From: JAFLCL01 sp964502175
GTDB taxonomy: Bacteria; Myxococcota_A; Polyangia; Polyangiales; Sandaracinaceae
Assembly (NCBI GenBank): GCA_964502175.1
Contig: CAZCVE010000009.1
Span: forward strand, 124,001-188,000
Length of the DNA stretch: 64,000 nucleotides
Direction: 5' to 3'
This document shows, in pieces, positions 33,252-42,476 of this stretch. The notes under the pieces were generated by a model. The model saw only the letters and a program-made list of their open reading frames with translations. It did not search any database and had not been told where the DNA came from. The first letter of the stretch is position 1. Every line of letters begins with the position of its first letter. The translations under genes and the position numbers were made by a program.

Positions 33252-35455
33252 GCACGCCGCGCAGACCTCGCATCGTCGTCGCGGGCAATCCGAACGCCGG
33301 CAAGACGACGCTCTTCAACGCGCTCACCGGCTCGAACGCGCGCACGGGCAACTACCCCGGCATCACCGTCGATCGACGTACGGGCACGGTGAAGGTCGGC
33401 GCGCGCGATCTCGATCTCGTGGACGTGCCTGGCACCTACGCGCTCACGGCGCGGTCGGCCGAAGAGCAGGTCGCGATCGACGAGATCCTCCCTCACGACG
33501 GAGTCGGCCCCGACGCGGCGCTGTTCGTGGCGGACGCCGGCGCGGTGTCGCGGCACCTCTACCTCGCGACGCAGATCCTCGAGTCGGGCCTGCCGACGCT
33601 CCTGTGCCTCAACATGATCGACGAGGCGCGCGCGGCAGGCACGCGCATCGACACCGAGGCGATGAGCCGCGAGCTCGGCGTGCCCGTCGTCGCCGTGTCC
33701 GCGCGCACGGGCGAGGGCCTCCCTGCGCTGAAGGAAGCGCTCGGTCGTCTGCTCGACGCGCCGTCGTCTCCCGTGATCGATCTCGCGCTCGACGCCGCGC
33801 TCGCGTCGCGCTTGCTCGAGCTCGAGAAGGTGGTCGACGACGTGTGGCCTGCGCCGCGCGGGTTCGATCCGAAGCGACGCGAAGCGCGCCGCGCCGCGCT
33901 CACGCGCTGGGCGTTCCTCTCGATCGGCGACGACGAGCTGACCAACGTCCCCACGGTCCTGCGCACCGCCGTGCTCCATGCGGATCGCGACGACGCGGAC
34001 CTCGCGCCGAACGGCCTGCCGATGGACGAGCGCCTCGTCACCGCGCGCTACGCGATCGTGGATCGCGTCGTCGCCGCGTCCGTGACGAAGTCGGAGACGG
34101 CGAGGCGCTCGAGCGAGCGCATCGACGCCGTGCTGACGCACCCGGTGTGGGGCCTCGGCGCGTTCACGGTAGTGATGGCCCTCCTCTTCCAAGCGCTCTT
34201 CGCGTGGTCGGAGCCGCTCGTCGGCGCGATCGAGACGGCCGTCGCATGGCTCCAGGATCTCGCCCGCAGCGCGCTGCCCGAAGGTCCCCTCGCCGAGCTG
34301 ATCGCCGACGGCGTGATCGCTGGCGTCGGCAACGTCGTGGTCTTCGTGCCGCAGATCGCGCTGCTCTCGCTGTTCATCGTCGTGCTCGAGGACTCGGGCT
34401 ACCTCGCGCGCGTCGCGTTCGTGATCGATCGCGTGATGCGCGGCGTGGGCCTCCACGGTCGCGCGTTCGTGCCGCTGCTCTCGGGCTTCGCGTGCGCCGT
34501 TCCCGCGGTCATGGCCACGCGCACGATCGAGAGCCGACGGGACCGCCTCGTGACGATGCTCGCGCTGCCGCTCATGTCGTGCAGCGCGCGCCTGCCCGTC
34601 TACGCGCTCGTCGTGGCGATCGTGTTCCCGCCTGGCACGCGCACCTCGCTCGGGATCGAGGCGGGGGCCGTGGCGCTGCTCGCGATGTACGCGCTGAGCG
34701 TCACGGCCACGCTCGGCGCTGCCGCGATGATGAAGCGCACGGTGCTGAAGGGCGCCTCGCCCCCGCTGCTGCTCGAGCTGCCTCCTTACCGCCTGCCGCA
34801 GGCGAAGAACGTCCTCCGCACGGTGGCCGATCGCACGTGGTCGTTCCTCTCGAACGCGGGGACGATGATCGCCGCGATCACGATCGTGCTCTGGGCGCTG
34901 CTCTCGTTCCCGCGCGACGCCGAAAACGAAGCCGCGCTCGACGTGCGCGCCGAGACGGCAGAGGCGATCAGCGACCAGGCCGAGCGCGACGCGGCGCTCG
35001 CCGAGATCGGTCACGCGCGCGCCGAGGCCCGCATGGAGAACAGCATCGGCGGCCGACTCGGACACCTCATGGAGCCCGCGATCGAGCCGCTCGGCTTCGA
35101 CTGGAAGATCGGCATCGGCCTGCTCGCCAGCTTCGCCGCGCGCGAGGTGCTCGTGGGCACGCTCGGCATCGTCTACGGCGTGGGCGGCGAGGCCGACGAG
35201 ACGAACGACACGCTGCGCGAGCGCCTGCGCGACGCGCGTCGCAGCGACGGCAGCGTGTTGTTCACGCCGCTCACGGGCGTCTCGCTCATGGTCTTCTTCG
35301 TGCTCGCGGCGCAGTGCATGAGCACGCTCGCAGCGGTGAAGCGCGAGTCGGGCTCGTGGAAGTGGGCGGGCTTCATGCTCGTCTACATGAACGTGCTCGC
35401 GTACGTCGCGTCGCTGATCGTCTACCAAGGCGGCCGTCTCCTCGGCTGGGAGTGA
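33248..35455 (+). CDS. feoB: Ferrous iron transporter B (GTP-driven)
   Basis: 735 aa. An N-terminal G domain has G1 GNPNAGKTTLFN, the G2 region GNYPGITVDRRTG, G3 DVPGTYAL and G4 NMID. A helical guanine-dissociation-inhibitor-like domain follows. The C-terminal membrane part contains the two Gate regions, with conserved Cys in the segments LLSGFACAVPAVMATR and LPLMSCSARLPVYALV. Length is normal. It imports Fe2+ through the inner membrane. GTG start overlapping the feoA stop. No FeoC is seen. The oxidoreductase pseudogene follows 39 bp downstream. Confidence 0.97.
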   Translation: MSTPRRPRIVVAGNPNAGKTTLFNALTGSNARTGNYPGITVDRRTGTVKVGARDLDLVDVPGTYALTARSAEEQVAIDEILPHDGVGPDAALFVADAGAVSRHLYLATQILESGLPTLLCLNMIDEARAAGTRIDTEAMSRELGVPVVAVSARTGEGLPALKEALGRLLDAPSSPVIDLALDAALASRLLELEKVVDDVWPAPRGFDPKRREARRAALTRWAFLSIGDDELTNVPTVLRTAVLHADRDDADLAPNGLPMDERLVTARYAIVDRVVAASVTKSETARRSSERIDAVLTHPVWGLGAFTVVMALLFQALFAWSEPLVGAIETAVAWLQDLARSALPEGPLAELIADGVIAGVGNVVVFVPQIALLSLFIVVLEDSGYLARVAFVIDRVMRGVGLHGRAFVPLLSGFACAVPAVMATRTIESRRDRLVTMLALPLMSCSARLPVYALVVAIVFPPGTRTSLGIEAGAVALLAMYALSVTATLGAAAMMKRTVLKGASPPLLLELPPYRLPQAKNVLRTVADRTWSFLSNAGTMIAAITIVLWALLSFPRDAENEAALDVRAETAEAISDQAERDAALAEIGHARAEARMENSIGGRLGHLMEPAIEPLGFDWKIGIGLLASFAAREVLVGTLGIVYGVGGEADETNDTLRERLRDARRSDGSVLFTPLTGVSLMVFFVLAAQCMSTLAAVKRESGSWKWAGFMLVYMNVLAYVASLIVYQGGRLLGWE

Positions 35456-35494
35456 GGGCTTGCACCTGCGTCCTCGCCTCCCCATGCACGGCGC

Positions 35495-36142
35495 GTGATC
35501 CCGCCGCTGTCGATCCTCGATCTCTGCCCCATCGTCGAAGGTGGTGACGCCCGCGGCGCGTTCTCGCGCAGCGTCACGCTCGCACAGCGCGCGGAGGCGC
35601 TCGGCTTCCGACGCTTCTGGCTCGCCGAACACCACAACATGCCGGGCATCGCGAGCGCGGCGACGTCGCTCGTGATCGCGCACGTCGCGGCCGCGACGAC
35701 GACGATCAGCCCACGGCGTACGCGCTGCGGCGCAACCTCTCGGGCGACGTCGATCAGTTCCCGCGCGATGTGATCGAGCTCATGCAGTACTTCCGACCGG
35801 AGCCCGGCCAGCGCGTGCACGCCGTGCCCGGCATCGGCACCGACGTGCCGATCTGGATCCTCGGATCGAGCCTGTTCGGCGCGCAGCTCGCAGCGGCGCT
35901 GGGCTTGCCGTTCGCGTTCGCCTCGCACTTCGCGCCCGCGCACCTCGACGAAGCGCTCGCGATCTACAGGCACCGCTTCGAGCCGTCGGAGACACTCGCG
36001 AAGCCTCACGTGATGGCCGCGCTCGGCGTGATCGCCGCGGACACGACCGACGAGGCGAGGCTCCTCGCGACGAGCCTCGAGCAGGCGTTCGTCGCGCTGC
36101 GCACGGGCACGCCTCGCGCGCTCCCGAAGCCGAAGAAGGATC
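35495..36142 (+). pseudogene. MsnO8-type luciferase-like oxidoreductase, broken
   Basis: The remains of a flavin-dependent LLM-class oxidoreductase. From the GTG at 35495 the frame reads PLSILDLCPIVEGGDARGAF and HNMPGIASAATSLVIAHVAA, a textbook N-terminus, up to TTTI at ~35707. The expected next ~40 residues (the VGAGGIMLPNHAP block) are missing. Coding resumes in another frame with DQPTAYALRRNLSGDVDQFP at 35704 and runs through IWILGSSLFGAQLAAALGLP to KPKKD at ~36141, where it is cut off before the family's last ~80 residues. So there is an internal deletion with frameshift plus loss of the 3' end. Both breakpoints fall on GATC (35704-35707 and 36139-36142). No functional enzyme can be made. 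Confidence 0.85.
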
Positions 36143-36151
36143 TCGGTCTCC

Positions 36152-36346
36152 GTGGACGCCGAGCTGGTCGACGAGCTCGAGCGTGGAGACGAGGGGCTCT
36201 CGAAGCAGGTGAACGACGCGATCCGCGACACGCTCGACCGACGCCGACGGCACGCGCAGCTCGAGCGTTTCCTGGGAAACCTCGATCGACGCTACGGCAA
36301 GGTGTCCGAGAAGCTGCTCGCCAAGTACACGGCGCTCCTCGAATGA
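36152..36346 (+). CDS. RHH-type antitoxin, 5'-truncated
   Basis: 64 aa from the GTG at 36152. In-frame coding reaches a few codons further upstream (ISVSVDAELVDEL), the strand of a ribbon-helix-helix DNA-binding protein, but no start codon lies there because the sequence joins the oxidoreductase pseudogene at ~36139. The rest is helical and charged (DEGLSKQVNDAIRDTLDRR). It probably was the VapB-like partner of the downstream PIN protein, whose ATG overlaps this stop by 4 bp. With its DNA-binding strand clipped it may no longer repress. Whether it is expressed is unknown. Confidence 0.55.
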   Translation: MDAELVDELERGDEGLSKQVNDAIRDTLDRRRRHAQLERFLGNLDRRYGKVSEKLLAKYTALLE

Positions 36347-36755
36347 CCTGCCTCGTGCTCGGCTCGGAGGCCGTCTCCGCACTGGTGGGCGACCGTGCGC
36401 GTCGCCGCGACGAGGTGCGAGCCGCGATGACGGTCGCGCATCGCAAGCGCCACGAAGTCGTCGTGCCCACCCTCGTCTTGGCAGAGCTCTACCGTGGTCG
36501 CGGTCGCTCGGGTCTTCTGGACTCCCTACTCTCTCGCGAGGCCGGCATTGTGGTCCGAGACACCGACCGAGTGCTCGCACGCGTGGTCGGGGCGCTCTTG
36601 GACGCGAGCCGCGCCGCTCAGCGCTGATCGTGGACGCGCACGTCGTTGCCGTCGCGGTCGAGCGTGGCGGTGGAACCTTGCTCACCGGCGACCCCACGGA
36701 CCTGGAGCGGCTCGCCGCGCCGTACCGAAACATTCGCGTGCTCGCACTCGGGTGA
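36343..36755 (+). pseudogene. VapC-like PIN-domain toxin, inactivated
   Basis: Begins at the ATG at 36343, overlapping the antitoxin stop. The first frame encodes CLVLGSEAVSALVGD, where the first catalytic Asp of PIN nucleases (usually VLDSEAL) is Gly, then VVPTLVLAELYRG with the conserved Glu. It meets a stop at 36625-36627. The missing end continues in another frame: LIVDAHVVAVAVERGGGTLL then TGDPTDLERLAAPYRN to the stop at 36753-36755. A one-base loss (or two-base gain) around 36615-36625 explains this. With the first Asp changed and the frame broken, no RNase activity is expected. A second, intact PIN pair lies at 40116-40842. Confidence 0.75.
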
Positions 36756-36800
36756 CGAGGTCGGCAGCACGGGCTCGAGACGATCACGATCTCGCGCGGC

Positions 36801-37949
<1,149 letters not shown>

Positions 37950-38012
37950 GCGCCCCACCTTCGCGCGCCGCGACGCTGCGAACCGTGTGAAAACTCTCGC
38001 TTGAGCAGGCTG

Positions 38013-38030
38013 CGACTTCGTGCGAAGTCG
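38013..38030. promoter_or_regulatory. Perfect inverted repeat before the 38036 gene
   Basis: CGACTTCG, two bases (TG), then CGAAGTCG: an 8-bp perfect dyad ending 5 bp before the ATG at 38036, in the divergent gap with the acyl-CoA dehydrogenase gene. It could be an operator or an RNA hairpin that hides the start codon. No regulator is encoded beside it. Confidence 0.45.
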
Positions 38031-38035
38031 GCCCG

Positions 38036-38977
38036 ATGCTCCGCGCCCTCCTCGTGCTGCTCGTTGCGCTCGCGACGTCGTACGCGGGGAGCGCTCGCGC
38101 GGAGGACGTCGTGGTGGTCGCCCTCGGCGGCAACGCGACGGAAGCGCAGCGGGCGCCCGTGCTCGACGCCGTGGCCGCGCGCTTCACGGCCGATGGCTTC
38201 GCGGTTCTCCCGAGCTCGGAGCTCGTGCACCGCGTTCCGCCTTCGCGGTTGGCGATCACCACCACCGAAGACGCTGCGCGCTTGTCGGCCGAGCTCGGCA
38301 TCCCGCGCGTCGCGTGCGTGAGCGTCTGGGCCACCGTCGATCCGATGGGCGGCGCGATGATCAGCGAGCTCTCGCTGTCGCTCCACGCGCTCTCGGGTTC
38401 GCGCAGCGTGCGTCACTCGACCGCGAGCGGAACCATCTCCGCGGACCGAGACGTGACGGCGATCGTCGACGCGATGGTCGCTCAGGTGCTCGCCTCCGAG
38501 CGCGCCGCCGCGATGCTGGATCCGGGCGCGGGCACGACGGTCACGACGCCCGCAGGCGACGACGCGGATCCCGAAGAGGAAGAAGATCGAACGAGCGGAG
38601 GCCTGACCGCGACGCTGCCCTCGGCCACGCCGCCGAGCGGGCGATCAGGAACGAACGCGGGCATGGGCGACGGCCCCGAGCCCCTCTTCGGGATCCTCGG
38701 GCCGGGCTTGCTCTCGGCGATCGGCGCGGCGGGCATCGGCCTCGGCGTGTGGGCTTCGCTCGATCCGACCTGCGACTTCTACAACGCGGATCGCACCGTG
38801 TGTCTGCGTGGTGAAGAGAACAACCTCGGCATCGGGATCACGATGATCCTCATCGGCACGCTCTCGCTCACCGGCGCGGTGGTGTGGTGGGTGGTCGACG
38901 CGCAGGCACCGGAGAGCGAGCCGCGCATCGAGGTCGTCGTCGGCCCCGGCGGCGCGAGCGTGCGAGGAACGTTCTGA
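38036..38977 (+). CDS. Exported membrane protein of unknown function
   Basis: 313 aa. Signal peptide at 1-22 (ends GSARA). Residues ~23-165 look alpha/beta (EDVVVVALGGNATEAQRAPV, RFTADGFAVLPSSELV), hinting at a periplasmic sensor or binding fold, but no family is recognised. An acidic, Thr/Ser-rich linker (DADPEEEEDRTSGG) follows. Two hydrophobic segments lie near 222-240 and 265-287 with a short Cys-containing loop between. The C-terminus VRGTF is like that of the protein at 1802, and the layout is similar, so both may belong to one family of envelope proteins. The next gene starts within its stop codon (TGATG). Confidence 0.7.
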   Translation: MLRALLVLLVALATSYAGSARAEDVVVVALGGNATEAQRAPVLDAVAARFTADGFAVLPSSELVHRVPPSRLAITTTEDAARLSAELGIPRVACVSVWATVDPMGGAMISELSLSLHALSGSRSVRHSTASGTISADRDVTAIVDAMVAQVLASERAAAMLDPGAGTTVTTPAGDDADPEEEEDRTSGGLTATLPSATPPSGRSGTNAGMGDGPEPLFGILGPGLLSAIGAAGIGLGVWASLDPTCDFYNADRTVCLRGEENNLGIGITMILIGTLSLTGAVVWWVVDAQAPESEPRIEVVVGPGGASVRGTF

Positions 38978-39297
38978 TGCGCGCAGCGCGTCGGGCGCTC
39001 GCGCTCGTGATGCTCCTCGTCGCGATCGCGTCGATGGGTTGCTTGCGTCGCCGATTCAACCTCTGCGCCGAAGACCCGCCTCACCCCGACTGTCCGCGCG
39101 ATGCCGGCCCGGACGCGGACCTCGACGCGCCTCCCGTCGACGCGCCCCTCTCCTCGGACGCCCCTCTGGACGATTCGCCCGTGGACGACGCTCCGGTGAA
39201 CGATGCGCCCGCGGTCGACGCCGCCGTCGCGACCGCGGACGCGGCGACGACCGACGCGGGAGTGGCGGACGACGCAGCGACGAGCGACGCGCCGTGA
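38977..39297 (+). CDS. Small Asp/Ala/Pro-rich lipoprotein
   Basis: 106 aa; the ATG overlaps the previous stop by one base. A lipoprotein signal (LALVMLLVAIASMGC) with Cys at ~22 is followed by a short basic/Cys segment (LRRRFNLCAEDPPHPDC) and then ~60 residues that are almost only Asp, Ala, Pro, Val and Thr. The tail looks like the linker that other lipoproteins in this window carry before their folded domains, but here no domain follows. It could be a truncated lipoprotein or a surface spacer. Function unknown. Confidence 0.6.
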   Translation: MRAARRALALVMLLVAIASMGCLRRRFNLCAEDPPHPDCPRDAGPDADLDAPPVDAPLSSDAPLDDSPVDDAPVNDAPAVDAAVATADAATTDAGVADDAATSDAP

Positions 39298-39321
39298 TGC
39301 GATCTGGCGCGCGACTTCCCT

Positions 39322-39327
39322 TATAGT
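39322..39327 (+). promoter_or_regulatory. Putative -10 element of a leaderless phoU promoter
   Basis: TATAGT, eight bases before the phoU ATG at 39336, with no Shine-Dalgarno sequence between. Confidence 0.45.
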
Positions 39328-39335
39328 CGCTGCCG

Positions 39336-40028
39336 ATGGCCGACCACACGAGCCGCGCGTACGAGCAAGAGCTGCGGAGCCTGAAGGATCGCTTGCTCGC
39401 CATGGGCGGGCGCTGCGAGCAGCTGATCACCATGGCGACGCGCGCGCTCGGCGAGCTCGACGCCGACCTCGCGAAGAAGGTCGAGCAGACCGATCGCGCG
39501 ATCAACGTCGAAGAGGTCGCGATCGACGAGGCCACGATCCGCATCCTCGCGCTGCGTCAGCCGGTCGGCCGCGACCTTCGCTTCCTCGTGCTCGCGCTGA
39601 AGGTCGTCACCGATCTCGAGCGCATCGGCGACGAGGCGGTGAACATGGCGGAGCGCGCGGTCGAGCTCTCGAAGGCCCCGCCGATCCTCCCGCTCCAGCC
39701 GCAGCTGCAGGAGCTCGCCGACGCGTCCGCGCAGATGGTGAGGCAGGCGCTCGACTCGTTCGTGACCGAAGACGAGGCGCTCGCGCGCGCGGTGCTCGCG
39801 GCCGACGACCACGTCGACGCGCTCTACGGCAAGCTGCTGCGCGCCTCGATGGCGATGGTCGAGCAGAACCCGACCCGCGTGCAGGACGGCTTCCGCTTCG
39901 CGTTCTGCGCGAAGTACCTCGAGCGTGTCGCCGACCACGCGACGAACATCGCCGAGCAGGTCGTGTTCATGGTGTCGGGCGACGACGTACGTCACCTCGG
40001 CTCCCGCGACCCCGCGACCAAGCGCTGA
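39336..40028 (+). CDS. phoU: Phosphate signalling regulator PhoU
   Basis: 230 aa, normal length. Two three-helix PhoU repeats, each with the metal-binding E/DxxxD-type motif: DLERIGDEAVNMAE in the first and YLERVADHATNIAEQVVF in the second. PhoU links the Pst transporter to the PhoR-PhoB system and limits phosphate uptake. No pst or pho genes are nearby, so it is an orphan copy. Cytosolic, probably at the membrane through PstB. The start is supported by a TATAGT -10 element directly upstream. Confidence 0.94.
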   Translation: MADHTSRAYEQELRSLKDRLLAMGGRCEQLITMATRALGELDADLAKKVEQTDRAINVEEVAIDEATIRILALRQPVGRDLRFLVLALKVVTDLERIGDEAVNMAERAVELSKAPPILPLQPQLQELADASAQMVRQALDSFVTEDEALARAVLAADDHVDALYGKLLRASMAMVEQNPTRVQDGFRFAFCAKYLERVADHATNIAEQVVFMVSGDDVRHLGSRDPATKR

Positions 40029-40115
40029 AGGCGCGGCGACTCTCGTCTACGGCGCGCGCGGCGCGAAAGAGGGGCTCCGTTGGTCGGCACCCAGAGGCGT
40101 GTTACAAACGCCTAC

Positions 40116-40388
40116 ATGGAACCTACGAAGCCTAGCGGTGTCGTCAGCGTGCGGATGGAGCCACAGCTCGCGGATGCGGTGCGGACGCGCGCGGAGGTCG
40201 AGGGGCGCAGCTTCTCCGGTCAGCTCGTCCACATGGTCCGCGAGCGGATGAACGACGACGTCGACACATCGACGCCCGTGCTTCCCATCACCGGATGGCT
40301 GAGCGGGCGGTCGACGCCGTCGAAGCGTGCACGGGAGCCAGGGGCGACACTCCTCGCTGCGGCCGCGAAGCGAGCGCGGCGCACGTGA
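40116..40388 (+). CDS. RHH/Arc-type antitoxin of a PIN pair
   Basis: 90 aa from the ATG at 40116; an earlier in-frame start at 40080 adds a stretch without family features. The N-terminus reads SGVVSVRMEPQLADAVRTRA then EVEGRSFSGQLVHMVRERM, the ribbon-helix-helix pattern of Arc/MetJ-type DNA-binding proteins. The basic C-terminal half would wrap and neutralise the toxin. Its stop is 34 bp before the PIN gene. Autoregulation of the pair is expected from the family; no operator was identified. Confidence 0.68.
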   Translation: MEPTKPSGVVSVRMEPQLADAVRTRAEVEGRSFSGQLVHMVRERMNDDVDTSTPVLPITGWLSGRSTPSKRAREPGATLLAAAAKRARRT

Positions 40389-40422
40389 CCCGACGTTCGA
40401 CGCACGATGAATCCGGGCGCCC

Positions 40423-40842
40423 ATGAGGATGACCGAGCCCTACGGCGCGAAGATCTACGTCCTCGATACCCACGCGTTCATCTGGTGGGCGTCGGCCCCT
40501 CGCAAGCTCGGCCGCGAGGCACGGCGCGTCCTGGCCGAGGTCGACGAAGGTCGAGCGTTCGCGTGGGTGCCTTCCATCGTCGGCGTCGAGCTCGTGCTGT
40601 TGGCCGAGCGCGGCCGAAAAAAGGTCTCGGTGACCGACCTCGAGGCGGCCACGAGGCGCAACCGCTGCGTCGCGGTGTTCCCGCAAGACTTGGCCCAGGC
40701 ACGCGAGTTCGCGCACCTCGAGATGCTCGAGGATCCGTTCGATCGGATGATCGTCGCCGCCGCGCGCGTTGCGAAGCGCCCGCTCCTCACGGCCGACGAG
40801 CGCATCGCCGACAGCGGTCTCGTCGACGTCGTGTGGGACTGA
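40423..40842 (+). CDS. VapC-like PIN-domain ribonuclease toxin
   Basis: 139 aa; the ATG at 40429 is an alternative start. The acidic residues of the PIN active site are present: Asp in YVLDTHAFIWW, Glu in SIVGVELVLL, Asp in DPFDRMIVAAA and Asp in LLTADERI. The opening VLDTHAFIWW is typical of the Sll0205-like PIN subgroup. Such toxins cut specific RNAs until bound by the antitoxin. It appears intact, unlike the PIN gene at 36343. The stop is 7 bp from that of the convergent epimerase gene. Confidence 0.85.
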   Translation: MRMTEPYGAKIYVLDTHAFIWWASAPRKLGREARRVLAEVDEGRAFAWVPSIVGVELVLLAERGRKKVSVTDLEAATRRNRCVAVFPQDLAQAREFAHLEMLEDPFDRMIVAAARVAKRPLLTADERIADSGLVDVVWD

Positions 40843-40849
40843 CCGCTGA

Positions 40850-41839
40850 TCAGATCATGCCGCGGTCGCGGAACCAGCGGACCGCGTCGCGCACGGACTC
40901 GTCGATCGGGCGGAACGTCGCGCCGAGGTCGCGCTTCACCTTCTCGTTCGAGAAGTACGCGGGCTTGAGCGTGAACTCGAAGAACGTGCGCGAGAGCAGC
41001 GGCGGCTCCTTGGTGAGGCGGCTCTGCACCTCGAAGCCGCGCACGATCGCGCGCGCTGCGGCGACGGGGAGCGTGTGGACCTTCCGGTTGCGATCGGTGC
41101 CTCGCTCGATCGCCTGAGCGAGCTGCGTGTTCGAGAGGTTGTGCGCGGTGGCCACGTAGCGCTCGGCGCGCTTGCCGCGCAGCGCCGCGAGCACGTGCAC
41201 CTCGGCGGCGTCACGCACGTCCACGTAGCTGGCGCCGCCTGCGAACGCGACGGCCGGGCCCGGCACCTCGAGCGACGCGCGGATCAGCTCGCCGCTCGGT
41301 GTCGGTCGGATGTCGTTCGGCCCGAGCACGATGCCCGGGCACACGACGCGAACGTCGAGCCCCCACGCCGCGAAGGCCTCCGCGATCTCGCGGCTGAAGA
41401 ACTTCGAGCGCGCATACGGGAAGTCGAGATCCCAGCTCTCGAAGGCCGTGCGCTCGTCGCCGATCTGCCCGATCTCGGGGCGACCGAGCGAGACGATGCT
41501 CGCCGTGTAGACGACCCGCTCCACGCTCGCGCGACGCGCGGCCTCGAGCACGTGGAAGGTGCCGCGCAGGTTCACGTCGTACATGCGCGTGGGGTCCGGC
41601 GCCCACGCGTCGTAGATCGCGGCCACGTGAAAGACCGTGTCGCAGCCGGCGACGGCGCGAGCGCACGCGTCGGTGTCGCGCACGTCGCCTTCGACGACCT
41701 CGCAGGTGACGCCGTCGAGGTTGTCTCGCGTCTCGCCGGGCGCCGCGAGCACGCGGACCGTGACGTCACGCTCTCGCAGCTTCTTGACGATCCAGCTCCC
41801 GAGGAAGCCGCATCCACCGGTGACGAGCGCACGCTTCAT
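40850..41839 (-). CDS. NAD-dependent epimerase/reductase, HpnA-like
   Basis: 329 aa from the ATG at 41839, which has a GGAGG ribosome site six bases upstream. Extended short-chain dehydrogenase: cofactor motif VTGGCGFLGSW, and active-site Tyr/Lys in FPYARSKFFSRE. NLDGVTCEVVEGDVRD and VFHVAAIYDAWAPDPTRMYD closely match HpnA-type hopanoid-associated sugar epimerases and dihydroflavonol reductase-like proteins. It probably acts on a nucleotide sugar or related ketone. The C-terminal ~40 residues extend past the usual fold. It lies downstream of the gene fragment at 41868, perhaps once in one operon. Confidence 0.88.
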   Translation of the reverse strand: MKRALVTGGCGFLGSWIVKKLRERDVTVRVLAAPGETRDNLDGVTCEVVEGDVRDTDACARAVAGCDTVFHVAAIYDAWAPDPTRMYDVNLRGTFHVLEAARRASVERVVYTASIVSLGRPEIGQIGDERTAFESWDLDFPYARSKFFSREIAEAFAAWGLDVRVVCPGIVLGPNDIRPTPSGELIRASLEVPGPAVAFAGGASYVDVRDAAEVHVLAALRGKRAERYVATAHNLSNTQLAQAIERGTDRNRKVHTLPVAAARAIVRGFEVQSRLTKEPPLLSRTFFEFTLKPAYFSNEKVKRDLGATFRPIDESVRDAVRWFRDRGMI

Positions 41840-41867
41840 CGACGCCTCCGTCGCCTCCCCGCGCGCG

Positions 41868-42036
41868 TCACGCACGCTCGACCGAGAGGCGTTCGATCTG
41901 CGGGTTCTCGCGCGAGGCGGCGCGGAAGTCGAGCGCCGCGACCTCGAGGCGTCGCGTCGTCTTCATCGTCGCGTCGATCACGGCCTGCACGCCGACCTCC
42001 GAAGACGCGCCGGACACGAGCTCGGACGCAGCGATC
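41868..42036 (-). pseudogene. C-terminal fragment of an unknown protein
   Basis: The last ~55 codons of a gene. The translation (SELVSGASSEVGVQAVIDAT, then RRLEVAALDFRAA and a stop after SVERA) has nearly every third base G or C, as in real genes here, whereas the longer open frame to 42353 runs antisense to the GDPD fragment. No start codon or N-terminal part exists upstream; coding stops abruptly at ~42033, on a GATC. The protein family is not recognised. It is 28 bp from the epimerase start and in the same orientation, so it was probably the gene before it. Confidence 0.6.
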
Positions 42037-42476
42037 GTCTCCTCATCGCGCACCGCGGCGGCGGTCGCCTGCGACCGGAGGAGACGTTGTCTGCGTTCGA
42101 GAACGCAGCCGCGCTCGGAGCAGACGTGCTCGAGCTCGATGTGCACTCGAGCGCCGACGGCGAGATCGTGTGCATGCACGACGACACCGTCGATCGCACC
42201 ACCGACGGCACGGGCGCGGTGCACGACACGACGCTCGCCGAGCTCCGCGCGCTCCACGCAGGCCATCGCTTCACGAGCGACGGAGGCGCGACGTTTCCCT
42301 ACCGTGGTATGGGGATCCGCGTGCCGACGTTGTCCGAAGTGCTGACCGCACATCCCACGGCGTGGTTCTCGATCGAGATCAAGCAGAGCGAGCCCGACAT
42401 CGTCGCCGAGGTGCTCTCCGTGATCGACGACGCTGGCGCAGCGGAGCGCGTGGTGGTCGTCGCGTTCCGCTCGATC
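42033..42476 (+). pseudogene. Glycerophosphodiester phosphodiesterase fragment
   Basis: Encodes the first ~145 residues of a GDPD family enzyme: LLIAHRGGGRLRPEETLSAF, then ADVLELDVHSSADGEIVCMH with the catalytic His and acidic residues, DDTVDRTTDGTGAV, and WFSIEIKQ. It then ends in VVVVAFRS, where the frame runs into antisense of the methyltransferase gene. About 100 residues of the barrel are missing, and there is no start codon before LLIAHRGG. Both ends coincide with GATC (42033-42036 and 42473-42476), and both neighbours are cut at the same points. It cannot make an active enzyme. Confidence 0.8.

Noticed and set aside
42033..42476. GDPD as a functional gene
   Set aside because: No start codon, a missing C-terminal ~100 residues, and the frame runs into antisense sequence.
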